A stretch of DNA of 30,798 nt from Haplomitrium mnioides (taxonomy: Eukaryota > Marchantiophyta > Haplomitriopsida > Calobryales). The stretch spans positions 1 to 30,798 of the forward strand of contig JBNGIS010011158.1 of assembly GCA_049999725.1 (NCBI GenBank), read 5' to 3'. Numbering within the stretch: position 1 is the stretch's first letter; the number at the start of each line of letters is the position of its first letter. The position numbers and the translations under genes are program-made. Below, piece by piece: positions 9,925 through 20,780 of the stretch. The notes under the pieces are model-generated. The model was not told where the DNA came from. It ran no database searches and saw only the letters and a program-made list of their open reading frames with translations.

Positions 9925-12293
9925 TCTTGATGCTAATAATCTCGCCTCATTTTCACAAGTATAAGTAGATACACTCATAACTATTCACACAAGAACTTAT
10001 TTCCATAAGAACCATAATTTAGATTAGCATTGTCTATTCTTAAAGAAAGATGATGGAACTTATTTCTTGATGAGTAGTGTAATGAGCATGTAATGTATGA
10101 AGTGATGAAGTCAACAAAAATTAAGATAAAATAATAATAATAAAGATATTGCATGATCAATTCTATGCATTTGAAGTAGAGTGAAGAGTGATTTTCGTTA
10201 CAGTCAACAATTAATTGTCATATAGAGCATGATGTATATAGAAAAATAGAAAGTTGAACATTGATTACATATTGAGATGAAATTACAAAGTATACTATTG
10301 TTTTAATTCTCTAAGTTATTTTGATAGATAGATTTTCAAACACTGTGTTTTCTAGATTGATTGTGTAAAATTGACTCTTAGAAAAATATTAAAAGCCTAA
10401 CGAAATACAAAGAAAACATCAAATAAGCAAATAAGCAAGAGTACAAACTAGTTAACATAAACTTTATAGTGATGAAGATGACTAAAGGCCCTAGGCTTTT
10501 ATTTATACAAGCAAAAGTGGTTGTTTTGTTTTATTTCTAATTTTGTTTTGTTTAAGTTTCTTTCTAAAAATGAATTCTTTCCAAAATTTTACTCTTTTAC
10601 TTATAATTATATCTCAAATTCTAATATAAGAGTTAGCTTCTAATGATGAGGTCAAATGATATCCAACCTCTTAGTTTTTGCTCACAAAAGCATATATATC
10701 ATATAAGCAATAGCAACTATTATCCAAAGTTAGAGAGAGTGAGTTAACTCCAAGTTACATGATGAATATATATATGATTATTGATCTGATTAAGAAGCAT
10801 GAACAATGATGTACGTTAAACACAACTATATGATATGTTACACATATAAGATATGTCTTAGTTATGATATGACTTAGCTATGTGAGCTTGGACTCTTCTT
10901 TTTGGCTATAGGTTTTGATCTATGATAGTAGAAGAATAATATATACTCTGAATCTCAAGTTTCACTCAAATATTCATCACTTTCTAAGAATCCAACATCA
11001 TAATGAATTAAAATATTTGGTATTTAGAGCAATAATTATTGAGATAGCTACTAATGAGATTTTTTATGGCTTTTAATTAGTCTTTTAAAAATGTATTTAA
11101 ATTTACATTATGTAAATAAAAAGTTAAATTTACATTGTGTAAATAAAAAGAAGGAGTTGAAAAAATCTATTATAGATCTAATGAGGATATATAAATGATT
11201 TGAGATGAGAAATAAGTTTAAGTTATTGGCAATTAAAAGTACCATTGAAGCAATGATTTTTATGACTTGATATGGTTTGCCTCGTATTGTTGGTGTGGGC
11301 AAAATCTTAGTTGAGAAAAGTTCTTGGACAAAATGTACTCTACTTTCTCTTACTTTGCAATTATAGTCTTAGTCATATACGAGAGCAATAGATATTTTCT
11401 CTCAACTATTAATTCTATTTTCCAATTTAGTACTCATATAGTTGCAATACTTCACCCAATTTCAGAGATCAACAAATGCATATTATTTATCTCGTCTATC
11501 ATAACTTATATAGAAAATGACAAGTTATCATTTATTAACTAAACCTTTCATAGAATGGAATTAATACTCATATATAGAGGGAGTCTTTCTTATATATAGT
11601 AAGTTTTGAGTACCTCAAAGTAGATGGTATCCTTACTTAGCAAGACCATTATAACACCACAAAATTTTGTCACTCATGACTTAAGTTAAAGTTATACAAA
11701 CTTTGCCAAAGTGCTTATTATATGGCTTTATGAAATGTTCTATACAATATGTAGGTCTAGGCTTAATTGGAAAAAATTCAGCACTCATAAATTCTATCCA
11801 AGTCTAATGAATTCACTTGATAAGAAAAGTAGTGAAGCAAAGAAGAAGAAACTTTAAAACCCACTTGAAATAAGAACTTCTACTTGTAGTAAGGGAATTA
11901 TTTTTGAAAGTAAATATTTGCATTATAATGGTGTTGATTTGCAATTAACTCAAAGTTATAAGCAAATAATGTGGTGTGGAGAACATTTGTTACTTGTTTT
12001 CTCTTCTTTATTTTCATTGCTAATAAGTAGACTTTGTCCAATACTTGGTATATTTATGTACATAGAAGGTATTCACGCTTTTGCGCACTAACAAATCTAT
12101 ACATCGTTTTGCGGTTTGTTTTTTCAACAACAACCCAAAGAAACCACATACATGTTGTCGGCCGGGTGTGTCTGAGTTTTTTTAATTTTTGTGAATCCTG
12201 AGCTTCCAAGCCTGGTTGGTTCTTTCAGTTTGTGTTAGCCTATTGTGTTTTATTCTATTTTATTGTTTTAGTGTTGTTATTCCATCGTGCACC
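9925..12293. other. AT-rich region without a recognisable gene
   Basis: A long AT-rich stretch begins abruptly where the minisatellite ends. No open frame has a recognisable motif and no RNA gene was recognised. One local repeat is visible: a 27-bp tandem duplication at 11097-11150 containing tttacattatgtaaa, a perfect 7-bp-arm palindrome around one base. The origin could be old transposon sequence, but nothing seen proves it. Confidence 0.5.
11097..11150. repeat. 27-bp tandem duplication with palindromic core
   Basis: Two copies (11097-11123 and 11124-11150) differ at one base (acattatg versus acattgtg). The first contains a near-perfect palindrome. Confidence 0.85.
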
Positions 12294-12357
12294 GTTCTTC
12301 TCTCTCTATCTTCTCTCCCTCCTTTCCCTTCTCTTCCTTTCTTTTCTGCCTTTCCCT
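12294..12357. repeat. Polypyrimidine tract
   Basis: About 64 bases of almost uninterrupted C/T on the plus strand, starting ttcttctctctctatc and ending tttccct. It lies near the transition from AT-rich to GC-rich sequence. Confidence 0.8.
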
Positions 12358-12940
12358 GTGGAGGTCATGAATCTTGCAATGCATGGGGGAGCCCTGTGGA
12401 ATCCAGAGGAGTCAAGTAAGAAGGCTAGCATGGGGATCAAAGGAACTTGCAGCAACATGATAGAGGTAGGGCTGACAAGGGGGAGCAAGAAGAATCAAGT
12501 CGATGTGAGAGGGAGATCAGAAGAAAGGAGCCAGCCACAATCGAGGAGGAATCCATGGAAGGAGTATGGGAGATGAAGGTGAGGGGGTGAAAGTCGGGAT
12601 GCAGAAGAGAGGAGCCAACTGTTTGACTAGTGCATCCTCAATTCGTGACCATTTGAGGCGTGCAACACCTTGATAGAGATCAGAGCTCGAGGCGATCATA
12701 GTGCATTTTGAATTGAAGAGAATAAGGGAGAAACAAGGAGGAACGACCTTCTGGAAGTTAACCGACGGCCGTAGTCCCGAGGAGTCCGTGGAGCGCTGTG
12801 GAAACGTGGCAGCCCACCACACTCCGAGGAATCCGACGGACGACGTAGTAGCTCTTGCGGGTCCGAAGAGTTCAACGGGATCCAGCCTCCCTACATGGGG
12901 ATCCTCAGTTAAAGGGGATCCGATCAGCCTCCCTACGTGG

Positions 12941-12945
12941 GTTCC
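12941..12945. repeat. Target-site duplication, left copy (gttcc)
   Basis: Exact match to 13446-13450 on the other side of the solo LTR; 5 bp is the normal length for LTR retrotransposons. Confidence 0.85.
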
Positions 12946-13445
12946 TGTAACACTACACATACACAACACATAAGTTAGGACAAGTACAAGAAGTTAGCGC
13001 ACAAAAGAGACTTCAAGCTCACAAGGTAAGAGATGCCTAACAAGGCACTCTCCCTTCTTTATATACTCAATAGAAAGCAACTTGCTTACATAGGTGGAAG
13101 AACCCGATTGGTTCTTTATCTCTCCTCCTCTCATTGGACCCCCCTTTTCTATCTCTCTCTCATTGGACCACCTTCTACTTTAGTTCTGCATCCGCCACGT
13201 GTCCTTATCTTTAGAACCTTCCATTACTCTTTAATTCTGCACTTGCCACGTGTCCTTATCCTCTTAAGATGTTCTTCTTGTTTCACTTTAATTCGTTGAC
13301 TTTCCCTCCTTTTGCCACGTGTCACTCTCTCTTAAATAACCACCGCTTGTTCGTACTCTAACTTAGCAATGACTTTCTAGACATAGTTGTGTCTATATTT
13401 TTCTCTAGTTTTAGTCTTTGCTTCCTAAAGTTGGTGTCCGTTACA
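12946..13445 (-). mobile_element. Solo LTR of a Ty3/Gypsy-type element with 5-bp target-site duplication
   Basis: Begins TGTAAC and ends GTTACA. It is flanked by identical 5-bp sequences gttcc (12941-12945 and 13446-13450), the signature of an LTR-element insertion reduced to one LTR by recombination. It is a diverged relative of the LTRs at 20781-21393 and 26423-26924, sharing blocks such as gatgcc..acaaggc, cttacataggtgg, gccacgtgtccttatc and actctaacttag. Orientation follows the related complete element. Read on the minus strand it has CACGTG boxes (13316-13321, 13247-13252, 13196-13201), then CCAAT boxes, then a TATATAAAG-like TATA box (13058-13066), i.e. a U3 promoter in correct order. 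Confidence 0.88.
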
Positions 13446-13450
13446 GTTCC
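13446..13450. repeat. Target-site duplication, right copy (gttcc)
   Basis: Exact match to 12941-12945 on the other side of the solo LTR. Confidence 0.85.
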
Positions 13451-14556
13451 CCACTTAATAGGGATCCGCAAACGAAGATCCGACGGGTCCGAAATGATGG
13501 CAAAATAGGGATACGTGAAGCAATGACCAGACGAAGAGGTGACTTGTCACTATTCCGGCAGCATGGAGGGTTTCCTTAAGGGCTAAGCGGGAAAGGCAAA
13601 GCAACAACTGATGAAGCAAAGACCTGTGACTATTTCGGCGGCATGGAGGATTTCTTAAAGCAACTGCGAGGCTAAGTGAGAAGGGTGAAGTGGCGACGGA
13701 TCATGGTTATGGATTTAGGGACACATGACAGTCCGAGGGAGTCCACAGGCCTTAGCGAAAAATGGGGGAGCTCCGATTAAACGGGTTTCGATCAGCCTCC
13801 CTAATTGAGAAACCCCAATTAATTGTGTTTTTATTAGCCACCCTACTTAGGGAGCACACTTAACGTGGATCTGACAGGAAGCCAAAACAGAGACCAAAGA
13901 ATGAAGGGAAAAATGACGATGTATCGCTGATCCGACAAAGCGGGGGAAAGTTTGACAGAGTAAGGTCTGAAAGTTCAACGGGAATCTGCGGCGCGCACAG
14001 TTCTTATCACGAGGGGATTGCGAATCGGCGATATAGCAAAGGTCTGACCAGAAGAAGAAGCAAGGGACCATCAGCCGAAAGGATGATCTATCGCAGTTCC
14101 GACATTGGCAAGGACGAAAGTTTGATGGGGCGAGCTGAAAGTTCGAAAGGGATCCACGTGGAGTCTGCCATAGTTCTTATATCAAGTGCATGGAAGAGTT
14201 AAGCGGAAGAAGCCTCAGTTCTTATTGCGAGCGGGTTTTGAAGCGGCGACAAAAGGTACCGTTCTTACTTGGCGAGTGAATTGTTTAACGGATGACATGG
14301 CGTTCAACGGTGGTCCGAGGGTTCCTGCGGGTCAGCGACGGGTCAACTTTGGAATCCGGTCAATGCTACGGTCCGCCTACCCCCTTGCGGGGCGGCGTCG
14401 GACGGCGCAGCGACGGATGACGTGGCGTTCAGCGGTGGTCTAAGGGATCCTGCGAGTTAGCAACGGGTCAAATGCAGAATCCAGTCAATGCGACGGTCCG
14501 CCTACCCCTTTGCGGGGCGGCGTCGGATGGCGCGGTGCGGATGACGTGGAAGGCAG

Positions 14557-14766
14557 GACACGTGGCGACCTGTGGTGTTCCGATGGCAACGGCAAAGTTC
14601 CGAAGAGCAACGGCGAGATTTCGAAGAGAGATGGCGGGGTTCCGAGGGAGTTTGCAGACACGTGGCGACCTGTGGTGTTCTGAAAGCGACGGCGAGGTTC
14701 CGATAGCAACGGCGAAGTTCTGAAGATTGACGGCAAGGTTTTGATGGAGTTTGCGGACACGTGGCA
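14557..14766. promoter_or_regulatory. Three GACACGTGGC G-box/ABRE motifs at about 100-bp spacing
   Basis: GACACGTGGC occurs at 14557-14566, 14657-14666 and about 14756-14765, each opening a 100-bp tandem unit. This is a strong form of the plant G-box/ABRE bound by bZIP and bHLH factors. It sits in repetitive, non-coding-looking DNA, so it may be inherited from a retrotransposon promoter or be fortuitous. Confidence 0.5.
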
Positions 14767-14900
14767 GCTGGCGGGGCTCCGTGAGCGCTTGCGGAAGCAT
14801 GGCAGCTTGTGGGGGTCTGCGGGTAATCACGAGGGCATGGCAACGAGGAGAATCAAGGAAAAATTAGGAATCAGCCCGTGAGATGTGACGGGTGGCCAAT

Positions 14901-16640
14901 CTGCGGGGTCGACCTACAAATCCAATCCTCTCATAGTAAATCTCTTTAGATTTCTCTGCAAAAAGACCTCCTCGACAACTACTTCGGGTCTACGCTCAAA
15001 CTAATGCTACAAAAGAATCGAATCAGATTTGCTACGGGTCTGCTAATATGGCCAGCGGCGAGGCGACCCTGATCAAAAATTTACAAAGGAGAGCCCTACG
15101 AATCAAAGGCAGAGTTCAGCTAAGCCTTCTCCAAAAATCCTCCTCTGAAGGCTTCACAAGATGACCGTTAAACGCGGGCTGACTGACAGGTGTCAGCTTC
15201 TCAAGAAACGGTTGTCAACGAGAAAAACTGCCAAAGTCCAGCGAAGAAGATCGGGTCGATCTTGATCAAGAATTCATTGCAAAGGGATGCACGCTGCATG
15301 GGGGGTATAGCTGGGATCACTATCAGATGGAAGGGGTTGTTGTTCATGCAAAATTGAGAGTGGGAGACCAAACTCGAGAGGGAGAGGCAGCGAGGGAGAG
15401 AGGAGAGATTCCAGCCAAGATTCACATGTGGGGAGTGGACTTGTGCAAGGAGACCATCGGGGGTGGAGGTGGACTACAAAGGCGTTGAGAATCGCTGAAC
15501 GTGGAGGCTCTAGAGTCTCAGGCAATCCAAGTGGACTCATCGTTGCAGGTGAACCAAGCATTCGGAGGTGGATCACCAGGTGAATTTGAAGTGAGTCTGT
15601 TGGCTTGAATTCGTGGGAGGCTGCCAAGGGGGGTATTAGGGTTGTCTCAGCTTTGTTTGTGCATGAGCATCAATCCTATGGGCACTTAGGGGCGTTTTTT
15701 ATCATAATTCTCATGTGGAGCCAAAGAGAGGAGTGGCTGTGCTAGTGTCTACGCGCTGCATAGAATATCCAGTTGAAGCTCAAGGTGGAGTGGGTGGCCA
15801 GCAGTCGTGGGGACTGTCTTCCAAAGGTGGAAGTTAAAGAAATCCTCTTCCAAGCCTGAGGAAGTAAATTCAAGGCTTCGCGCGAGGGAAGTTGAAAAAC
15901 TATCTGACTGAGGTTGGGTTGCTGAAGGATTGGTGGAGAACTGGAGTGGCTGATGAGAGCTGAAGGAGAAAAGATCGGTTCTTGAGAAGGGGAAAAGGAT
16001 TGCGTTGTTGGTAGGACAGCATGGATTATGTTGTTGATAGTACCAGTGTCTTTGTGTTTACATGTGTTGTTAGAGTTGTGTTCTGTTTGTATCTTTGTGA
16101 AGTTCTTAGTTTTAGGAGGTCTGCATTTCATTGGTCCAATCCTGAGGACACCTTGGGCAGGGGAAGTCAGGACTACCCACATTGTAATCGCGCTATTTGG
16201 ATACTTGGACTTGCTCTCTTTTGTATAACAAAGTGATTGGGTCCAGTCCTAGACTGCAGAATTATAAGACAAAGTGGTTCAGCAGCATTACAGTCTTTTC
16301 GTGGGTGGTTTGAGGAAATAGATGTGTATGAGCAGGTGGGTTGTTGAGGCAATCGTGGGCTAGTGGCCAAGATCGTAAGGCAACCAAAAATCAACCAGAG
16401 CTTCCCAAGAGACCACTGCAGCCAAGAATTGGATGCTTTGTCCCATCGTCTCTTGTCTTCCAAGTGGCACCTTTTGAGGTTAAGGCCTGAAGAAGGGGTG
16501 TGACCTGCATTTGTGGGCATTGGAGGTGTGCGCTTGGGTGTTTTGCTTGGGTGTTGTTGAGTGTTGTACAACACTCCAGAGTTGGTAAGTAGAAGTTGAG
16601 GTCCATTCGGTGCAAAGCCCCTCCCATAAAAGGTCCCGAA
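14901..16640. other. Region without a recognisable gene
   Basis: Mixed-composition DNA with open frames up to 146 codons (minus, 15742-16182), none with a recognisable domain. It may continue the retrotransposon-derived region to its left. Confidence 0.45.
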
Positions 16641-16749
16641 ACACTAAGTCATCCCTTAATCGGGGGAAACTCTATCGGAAAAGAGTTAAGGCTCCGACCA
16701 GGAGGCTAACACATACACTCTTTTTCACTCACAACCCCCTTCAACGCCA

Positions 16750-17620
16750 GACTTGCATGGATCAATCTTTGCACCAAACCAAAACTTATAGCTTAGAATC
16801 TCATTTCAATATATTATATATATACTACCGCACAAAAAGAGGAATACCATCTGACAACTATGAATGTCAATGCGTACTCCCACTACAAGAAAGTCTAACA
16901 AAGACAACTACCCTAGTACCCATTCTCTACCCCTCTCCACAAGTCTTCCTACTCTACGTAGTCTCTATTGAATATCTACAAATGTACTACAACAAAAATT
17001 ATAGACTACTAACGTCTAGTGAACACTCCAACACCTCATTAGCCTCCCTTTTGACATCCCACACCTTGTTTCCCCACTCACACACCCCGTCGAGATAGTT
17101 TATCCACTTCCATTGCTAGAAGTCTTGGATTTACTTCCTCAAGTTCAGAAGAAGTCTTATTTAACTTCCACTTCTAGAAGACAGCCCTCTTGATTGCTGG
17201 CCAACCTACTCCACCCAAAGCCTTGACTGGATTTTCCACGCAGTGCACAAGCACTAACGTAATCACTCCTCACGTGGCTTCTCTTGAATGTATAATCAAC
17301 AGTGCTCTCCTAGTGTTCTTGAGATTAATTCTCCTGCACAAACCAAAGCTGAGACAACACCAAGACCCCTCTTTGGCTACCTCCCATGAACTACAAGCCG
17401 AAAGAATTCTCTTCTCTTTCAAGTATCGATTTACCTCCGAATGCTAGTCTGCCTTCAAGAATGAGTCCATACAAATAGTCTAAGTCTCCAGAGCCTCATG
17501 CTCAACAATTCTCAACGCCTCTCTGGTCCACTGCCACTCTTGATAGCCCTCCCACACGAGTTCACCCAATTCAATCAAAGTGTCACTAGAATTCCCTCCC
17601 CTATCGCTTGATGCTTTCCT
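16750..17620. repeat. Dispersed repeat, copy 1 (diverged direct copy at 29.45-30.4 kb)
   Basis: The stretch gatagtttatccacttcc through tttacttcctcaagttcag and ccctcttgattg (17091-17205) aligns by eye, in the same orientation, to 29791-29900 (gatagtttttctacttcc, tttacttcctcaggctag, tcctcaattg). Weaker similarity continues on both sides, including the blocks containing cactaacgtaatc/gtactaacgcagc and ctcctgcacaa/ctcccgcacaa. Divergence is high. The family is unknown; an old LTR is plausible. Confidence 0.6.
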
Positions 17621-17876
17621 TGCATAAGATAATCAACTCCTCAAACCTTGAAGCGAGACAATCTACACTTGGTGCTTGTTCTTTCCCCTTGCTTGCTTTT
17701 CATCTTGATACTTGCTTGGAAGTTCTTGCTTTTCTTCATCTGATAGTAGCAATGAGGGCCACGTCTGCCTATGTATAATTTCTTGGTTCTTTCTTATTTA
17801 TTGAATGCAACCTTTGCATGGGTTGCAACAGTTGCCTCGATAAAAGAAGACAAAAACCTAATAAGAAAGATCGGAC

Positions 17877-18310
17877 TCAATGAATATGATTAGCTAGGGC
17901 ACCACCTACCGATGTCTTCTGTAGGGAAGTGGGACCATCGTGTTTGGCAAGACTAGAACAGGTCATACCAAGAACAATCAAACCTAAAAGTTGATTGGAC
18001 TCAATAGAAAGGATTGGACTGACCCGAAAAGACAGACCAAACTGACTCGATAAGATAAATTGGACTCACTTGATTAATCGGATCGGCTCAATAAATTTGA
18101 TCAACCAAAGAGTCACCTGTTGTTGTCTTCTATGGGGAAGTTGGACCACTGCGTGTGATAGAAAAATGACAAAGACCCGCACCAAGGAAATTCTAACCCA
18201 ATAGAAGAGATCAGATAGAAAATAACAAAAACCCGATAAGAGCTGATCGGAGCTCATAGAACCCAATAGATCAAAGCAGACTCTGGGGCTATGTGTTGTT
18301 GCTGCCTTCT
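17877..18310. repeat. Diverged duplication with about 210-bp period
   Basis: A block running actcaatgaatatgat..accacctaccgatgtcttctgtagggaagtggg-like near 17877-17935 recurs as ctcaataaatttgat..cacctgttgttgtcttctatggggaagttgg-like near 18092-18148. A weaker third trace (ttgttgctgccttctaaatg) lies near 18297. Old tandem duplication; no coding content seen. Confidence 0.55.
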
Positions 18311-19490
18311 AAATGACATTGCATCCTAATTTCTCTATCATTTCCCTTGTATCAATTTGCACCATGAGCGTTTTCAATTTCTCTTTCTGTCAAGTCAAGC
18401 CTCATCTCCAATAGTGATGTAGTGAGGATGTAGTGCTTTGCCTTACCTTAGACTCGTATTCTGCCTTTGAATAGTCAATTTTGTTAGTGCTCCCTCATTC
18501 CTCATCCATTGGCCATGAATTCTATCTCCTAATATTGCCTTAGCAGCTGCTCCCTCTTGAGTCCTTCCTCAATAAATCTGAAGGGCATCCCTACCTTCAA
18601 TCATTCCGACTCTTGCCTCTTTGTTCTAATGCCCTCACTGTTGAGTGGTCAAGTGATCCCTTCTGCCAAAGCGCATATGCTAAATACCACGATGTCTCTG
18701 AGATGTTTTCATGCCTGCAAATAGAGAAATACATCGCTCATGCCTCTAAATTCGCAAAATTTTTCATAATGCTCCAAATCACCGACTTACATAACTAACA
18801 ACCGCTACTTTTAACAAGGAACTACTACTGGGTTCTTATTTCATTTGGTGTTTGCATAAACCAATTTCAAAATTTTAGCATCCAAAATCATCAATTTGAC
18901 ACTAGTAATATTCATTTGCAAAAAAAACGTAATTTTATATATCAACATGGCTAACTTTGAGTGTACAATGTATTAAAAACAAGTCTTTTTATGAGAATTT
19001 TAACAGAATTGCTTTCATAATTTCATCTTTAAAAAGCATGAGCATCACCAAAGAAAATATATAAAAAATATACACAACATTTGTTGTTAAATATTTTCAA
19101 AACTAGCAATGATATGAATAATTTGAAATTTTGATTAAAAATTTCAAATTTTATCAAAAAATTTTTGAACTAGAACCTTAAAGTGTTGGCGCAAGAGGAT
19201 TGTTGAAACAAAATTGTGAATAGACCATTGAAGCCTATCAGCGTATGGACAACTAAGGCCTAAGTGTAGGTACGTTTTGTTTGAAAAGGTCATTGTGTGC
19301 ACGAACAACTATAGCTAACTCGAGCTTGAACAACTAATTTAAGCCTAAGCAAGTACAAACTGCTGAGTAATTGGAAGCAAGGAATGCGGAAGCTCGTCTA
19401 AAAAGAGACAGAAAAAACTAAAGATTAAAGAAAACTTAAACAAAAAATGAAAAACAAAAAAAAGTGAGCTTCCATACAAGCATAGACTTT
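18311..19490. other. AT-rich region without a recognisable gene
   Basis: AT-rich sequence with no recognisable ORF. The right end (19380-19490) may contain further eroded exon sequence of the neighbouring minus-strand pseudogene, since a tttttag acceptor-like site occurs near 19400, but the reading frame is broken immediately. Confidence 0.4.
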
Positions 19491-19494
19491 GTTG

Positions 19495-20336
19495 CTAATT
19501 TCCATGTTTTAGCTTGGACAAAATAGCAGGGTAATTGAACACACTATGCATGATTTGCCAAGTACGATCACTAGCATCAGCAGGTTGCAAGTTGAAGAGC
19601 CTCATACTCCTCTTGCCCTCATTTGTTCAGTAGCTCGCAGTCCAATACTGGTGGGCATGAGCAATTCTTGGACCACCAGAATGATGCATATTGCTTTTGT
19701 TTCTATAGAAAGAAAAAAAACAAATCAGACACTTGAAACATATTGTAGGAAAACTAAACAAGATAAACTAAAAAACGAAAAAATAAAAAAAGAACTTACC
19801 AAATGTTGTAGTCGATGGCACAGCAAGCCTCTAAAAGAGCATCCTCGACAAGGCCAAATTATTGCGAAGAATGGATTATTACAAAAGACCAAAAATCAGA
19901 AGTCGTGATTACCGCAAAAGAGGAAACTATATCAAAAATGTCATCCTTGGAAAAAGGTTTGGAATCGTCGTGTTTGCATTCCTTCAGGTTGTAACTGTAA
20001 GGAATGTTTGCAATTGCCAAAGTGAAACATCTAGGTTTCACAAATCCCTTCAAATGACAAGCATTTGCCTTCACATAGACTTGGTAATATGCCATGTTGA
20101 GTTCATCAACGAAGGACAGTAAGAACTCCTTCAGTAAGAAGGGCAGTAACATCATTTTGCTGCCTTGATTTCCACTCTCTAGCTTTCTGACAATGAAGCT
20201 AAAAAACATGCTGGTAGGAAAAAAGTGTTGGTGTCTAGTCTTGATCTTCTGGGGCTTCTTCAACCTCCGATTTTTTTCACCTTTTGGCAGCTACCATCCA
20301 TTTTTTGGCAAGTTGTCATTTAAAAGTTTTGTCCCC
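19495..20336 (-). pseudogene. Amino-methyltransferase-like exons of a decayed ParB/methyltransferase gene (3' part)
   Basis: Two exon-like blocks, 20336-19800 and 19702-19495, are joined by a 97-bp intron with ATTTG|GTAAGT donor and TCTATAG acceptor. The upper block begins after a good acceptor (tgtgtgcag) and includes, from about 20105, FVDELNMAYYQVYVKA and FVKPRCFTLAIANIPYSYNL. NIPY (19997-20008) occupies the place of the DPPY/NPPY catalytic motif of amino-methyltransferases, inside a typical hydrophobic strand. Next come SSFAVITTSDFWSFVI and FGLVEDALLEACCAIDYN. The lower block has SGGPRIAHAHQYWTASY and RLFNLQPADASDRTWQI, compatible with the C-terminal half of such enzymes. Several stops and frameshifts (e.g. 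TAA in front of FGLVED and TGA after TASY) show it is dead. Amino-methyltransferases transfer a methyl group from S-adenosylmethionine to an exocyclic adenine or cytosine amine. The identification is from motif recognition, not a search, and is tentative. Confidence 0.5.
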
Positions 20337-20440
20337 CTGCACACAACAAAACCGAAAAGAAAAAGAGGAGACAAAAAAATGTAGACTTTAAAGAGGAAGA
20401 GAATGTGAGCAAAGACCATCAAGTCAATCTAAGCAATGAC

Positions 20441-20780
20441 TTGAGAGTCCAAAATAGCATGGACATTGGAGTCCAAACTAAGGTAGACATTGAAGTCTAT
20501 ACGAGTATAGATATTGAAGTCCAAGCGCACTTAGACATTGAAGTCCATGCGCGCATGGACATTGAAGTCCCTATACGCATGGACATTTAAGTCCATGCAT
20601 CTGGACTCTCAAGTCTATGTTGGCATTGATTTCAATTTCAAGATGCAAGGACTTGAAATGAAAGTCGTGTTTGGACTACAAAGTCCATGCGAGCATAGAC
20701 TGGAGAGTTCATATGCGATTGGAATCGATAATCAAAGCGTGCAGGGACTAGAGAGTCCCTTACGAGCATAGACTAAAGAG
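20441..20780. repeat. 24-bp palindromic minisatellite, array 1
   Basis: Units of 24 bp such as gacattgaagtccatgcgcg run in tandem from about 20464, perfect in length for five or more units and then more diverged to 20780. Each unit tends to carry a self-complementary core; the clearest is gtccatgcgcgcatggac (20543-20560), an exact 18-bp palindrome. Because 24 is a multiple of three, the array opens a frame translating as repeats of an 8-residue DIEV-containing unit; this is a by-product. The array ends exactly at the left LTR of the Gypsy element. Confidence 0.85.

Larger units (their letters stand above)
12700..14900. repeat. GC-rich modular repetitive region (probably retrotransposon-derived, non-coding)
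   Basis: Short modules recur in diverged form. The motif agcctccctac or a close variant occurs near 12885, 12925, 13792 and 13833. A gactattccggcagcatgg-like block occurs near 13549 and again near 13627. A unit of about 125 bp beginning gatgacrtgg is repeated at 14291-14415 and 14416-14539. A 100-bp unit containing cgtggcgacctgtggtgttc occurs at 14561 and 14661, with a third partial at 14760. A solo LTR (12946-13445) interrupts the region. Open frames on both strands are low-complexity translations of the repeats. This resembles the untranslated part of a large LTR element, but no LTR pair was identified for it. Confidence 0.5.

Noticed and set aside
12660-12700. Degraded tRNA-Met primer-binding site (gatcagagctcgagg) suggesting a plus-strand LTR element
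   Set aside because: Only part of the motif matches and no LTR end or partner LTR could be defined.
14468-14843. Overlapping open frames of 83-120 codons on both strands
   Set aside because: All lie in GC-rich tandem repeats and read as low-complexity Pro/Arg/Ser repeats in several frames at once.
15742-16182. Open frame of 146 codons (-)
   Set aside because: No motif, Ser/Pro-rich, within apparent repeat-derived sequence.
20405-20590. Small ORF encoding repeated DIEV octapeptides
   Set aside because: It is the translation of the 24-bp minisatellite; the period divisible by three keeps a frame open by itself.
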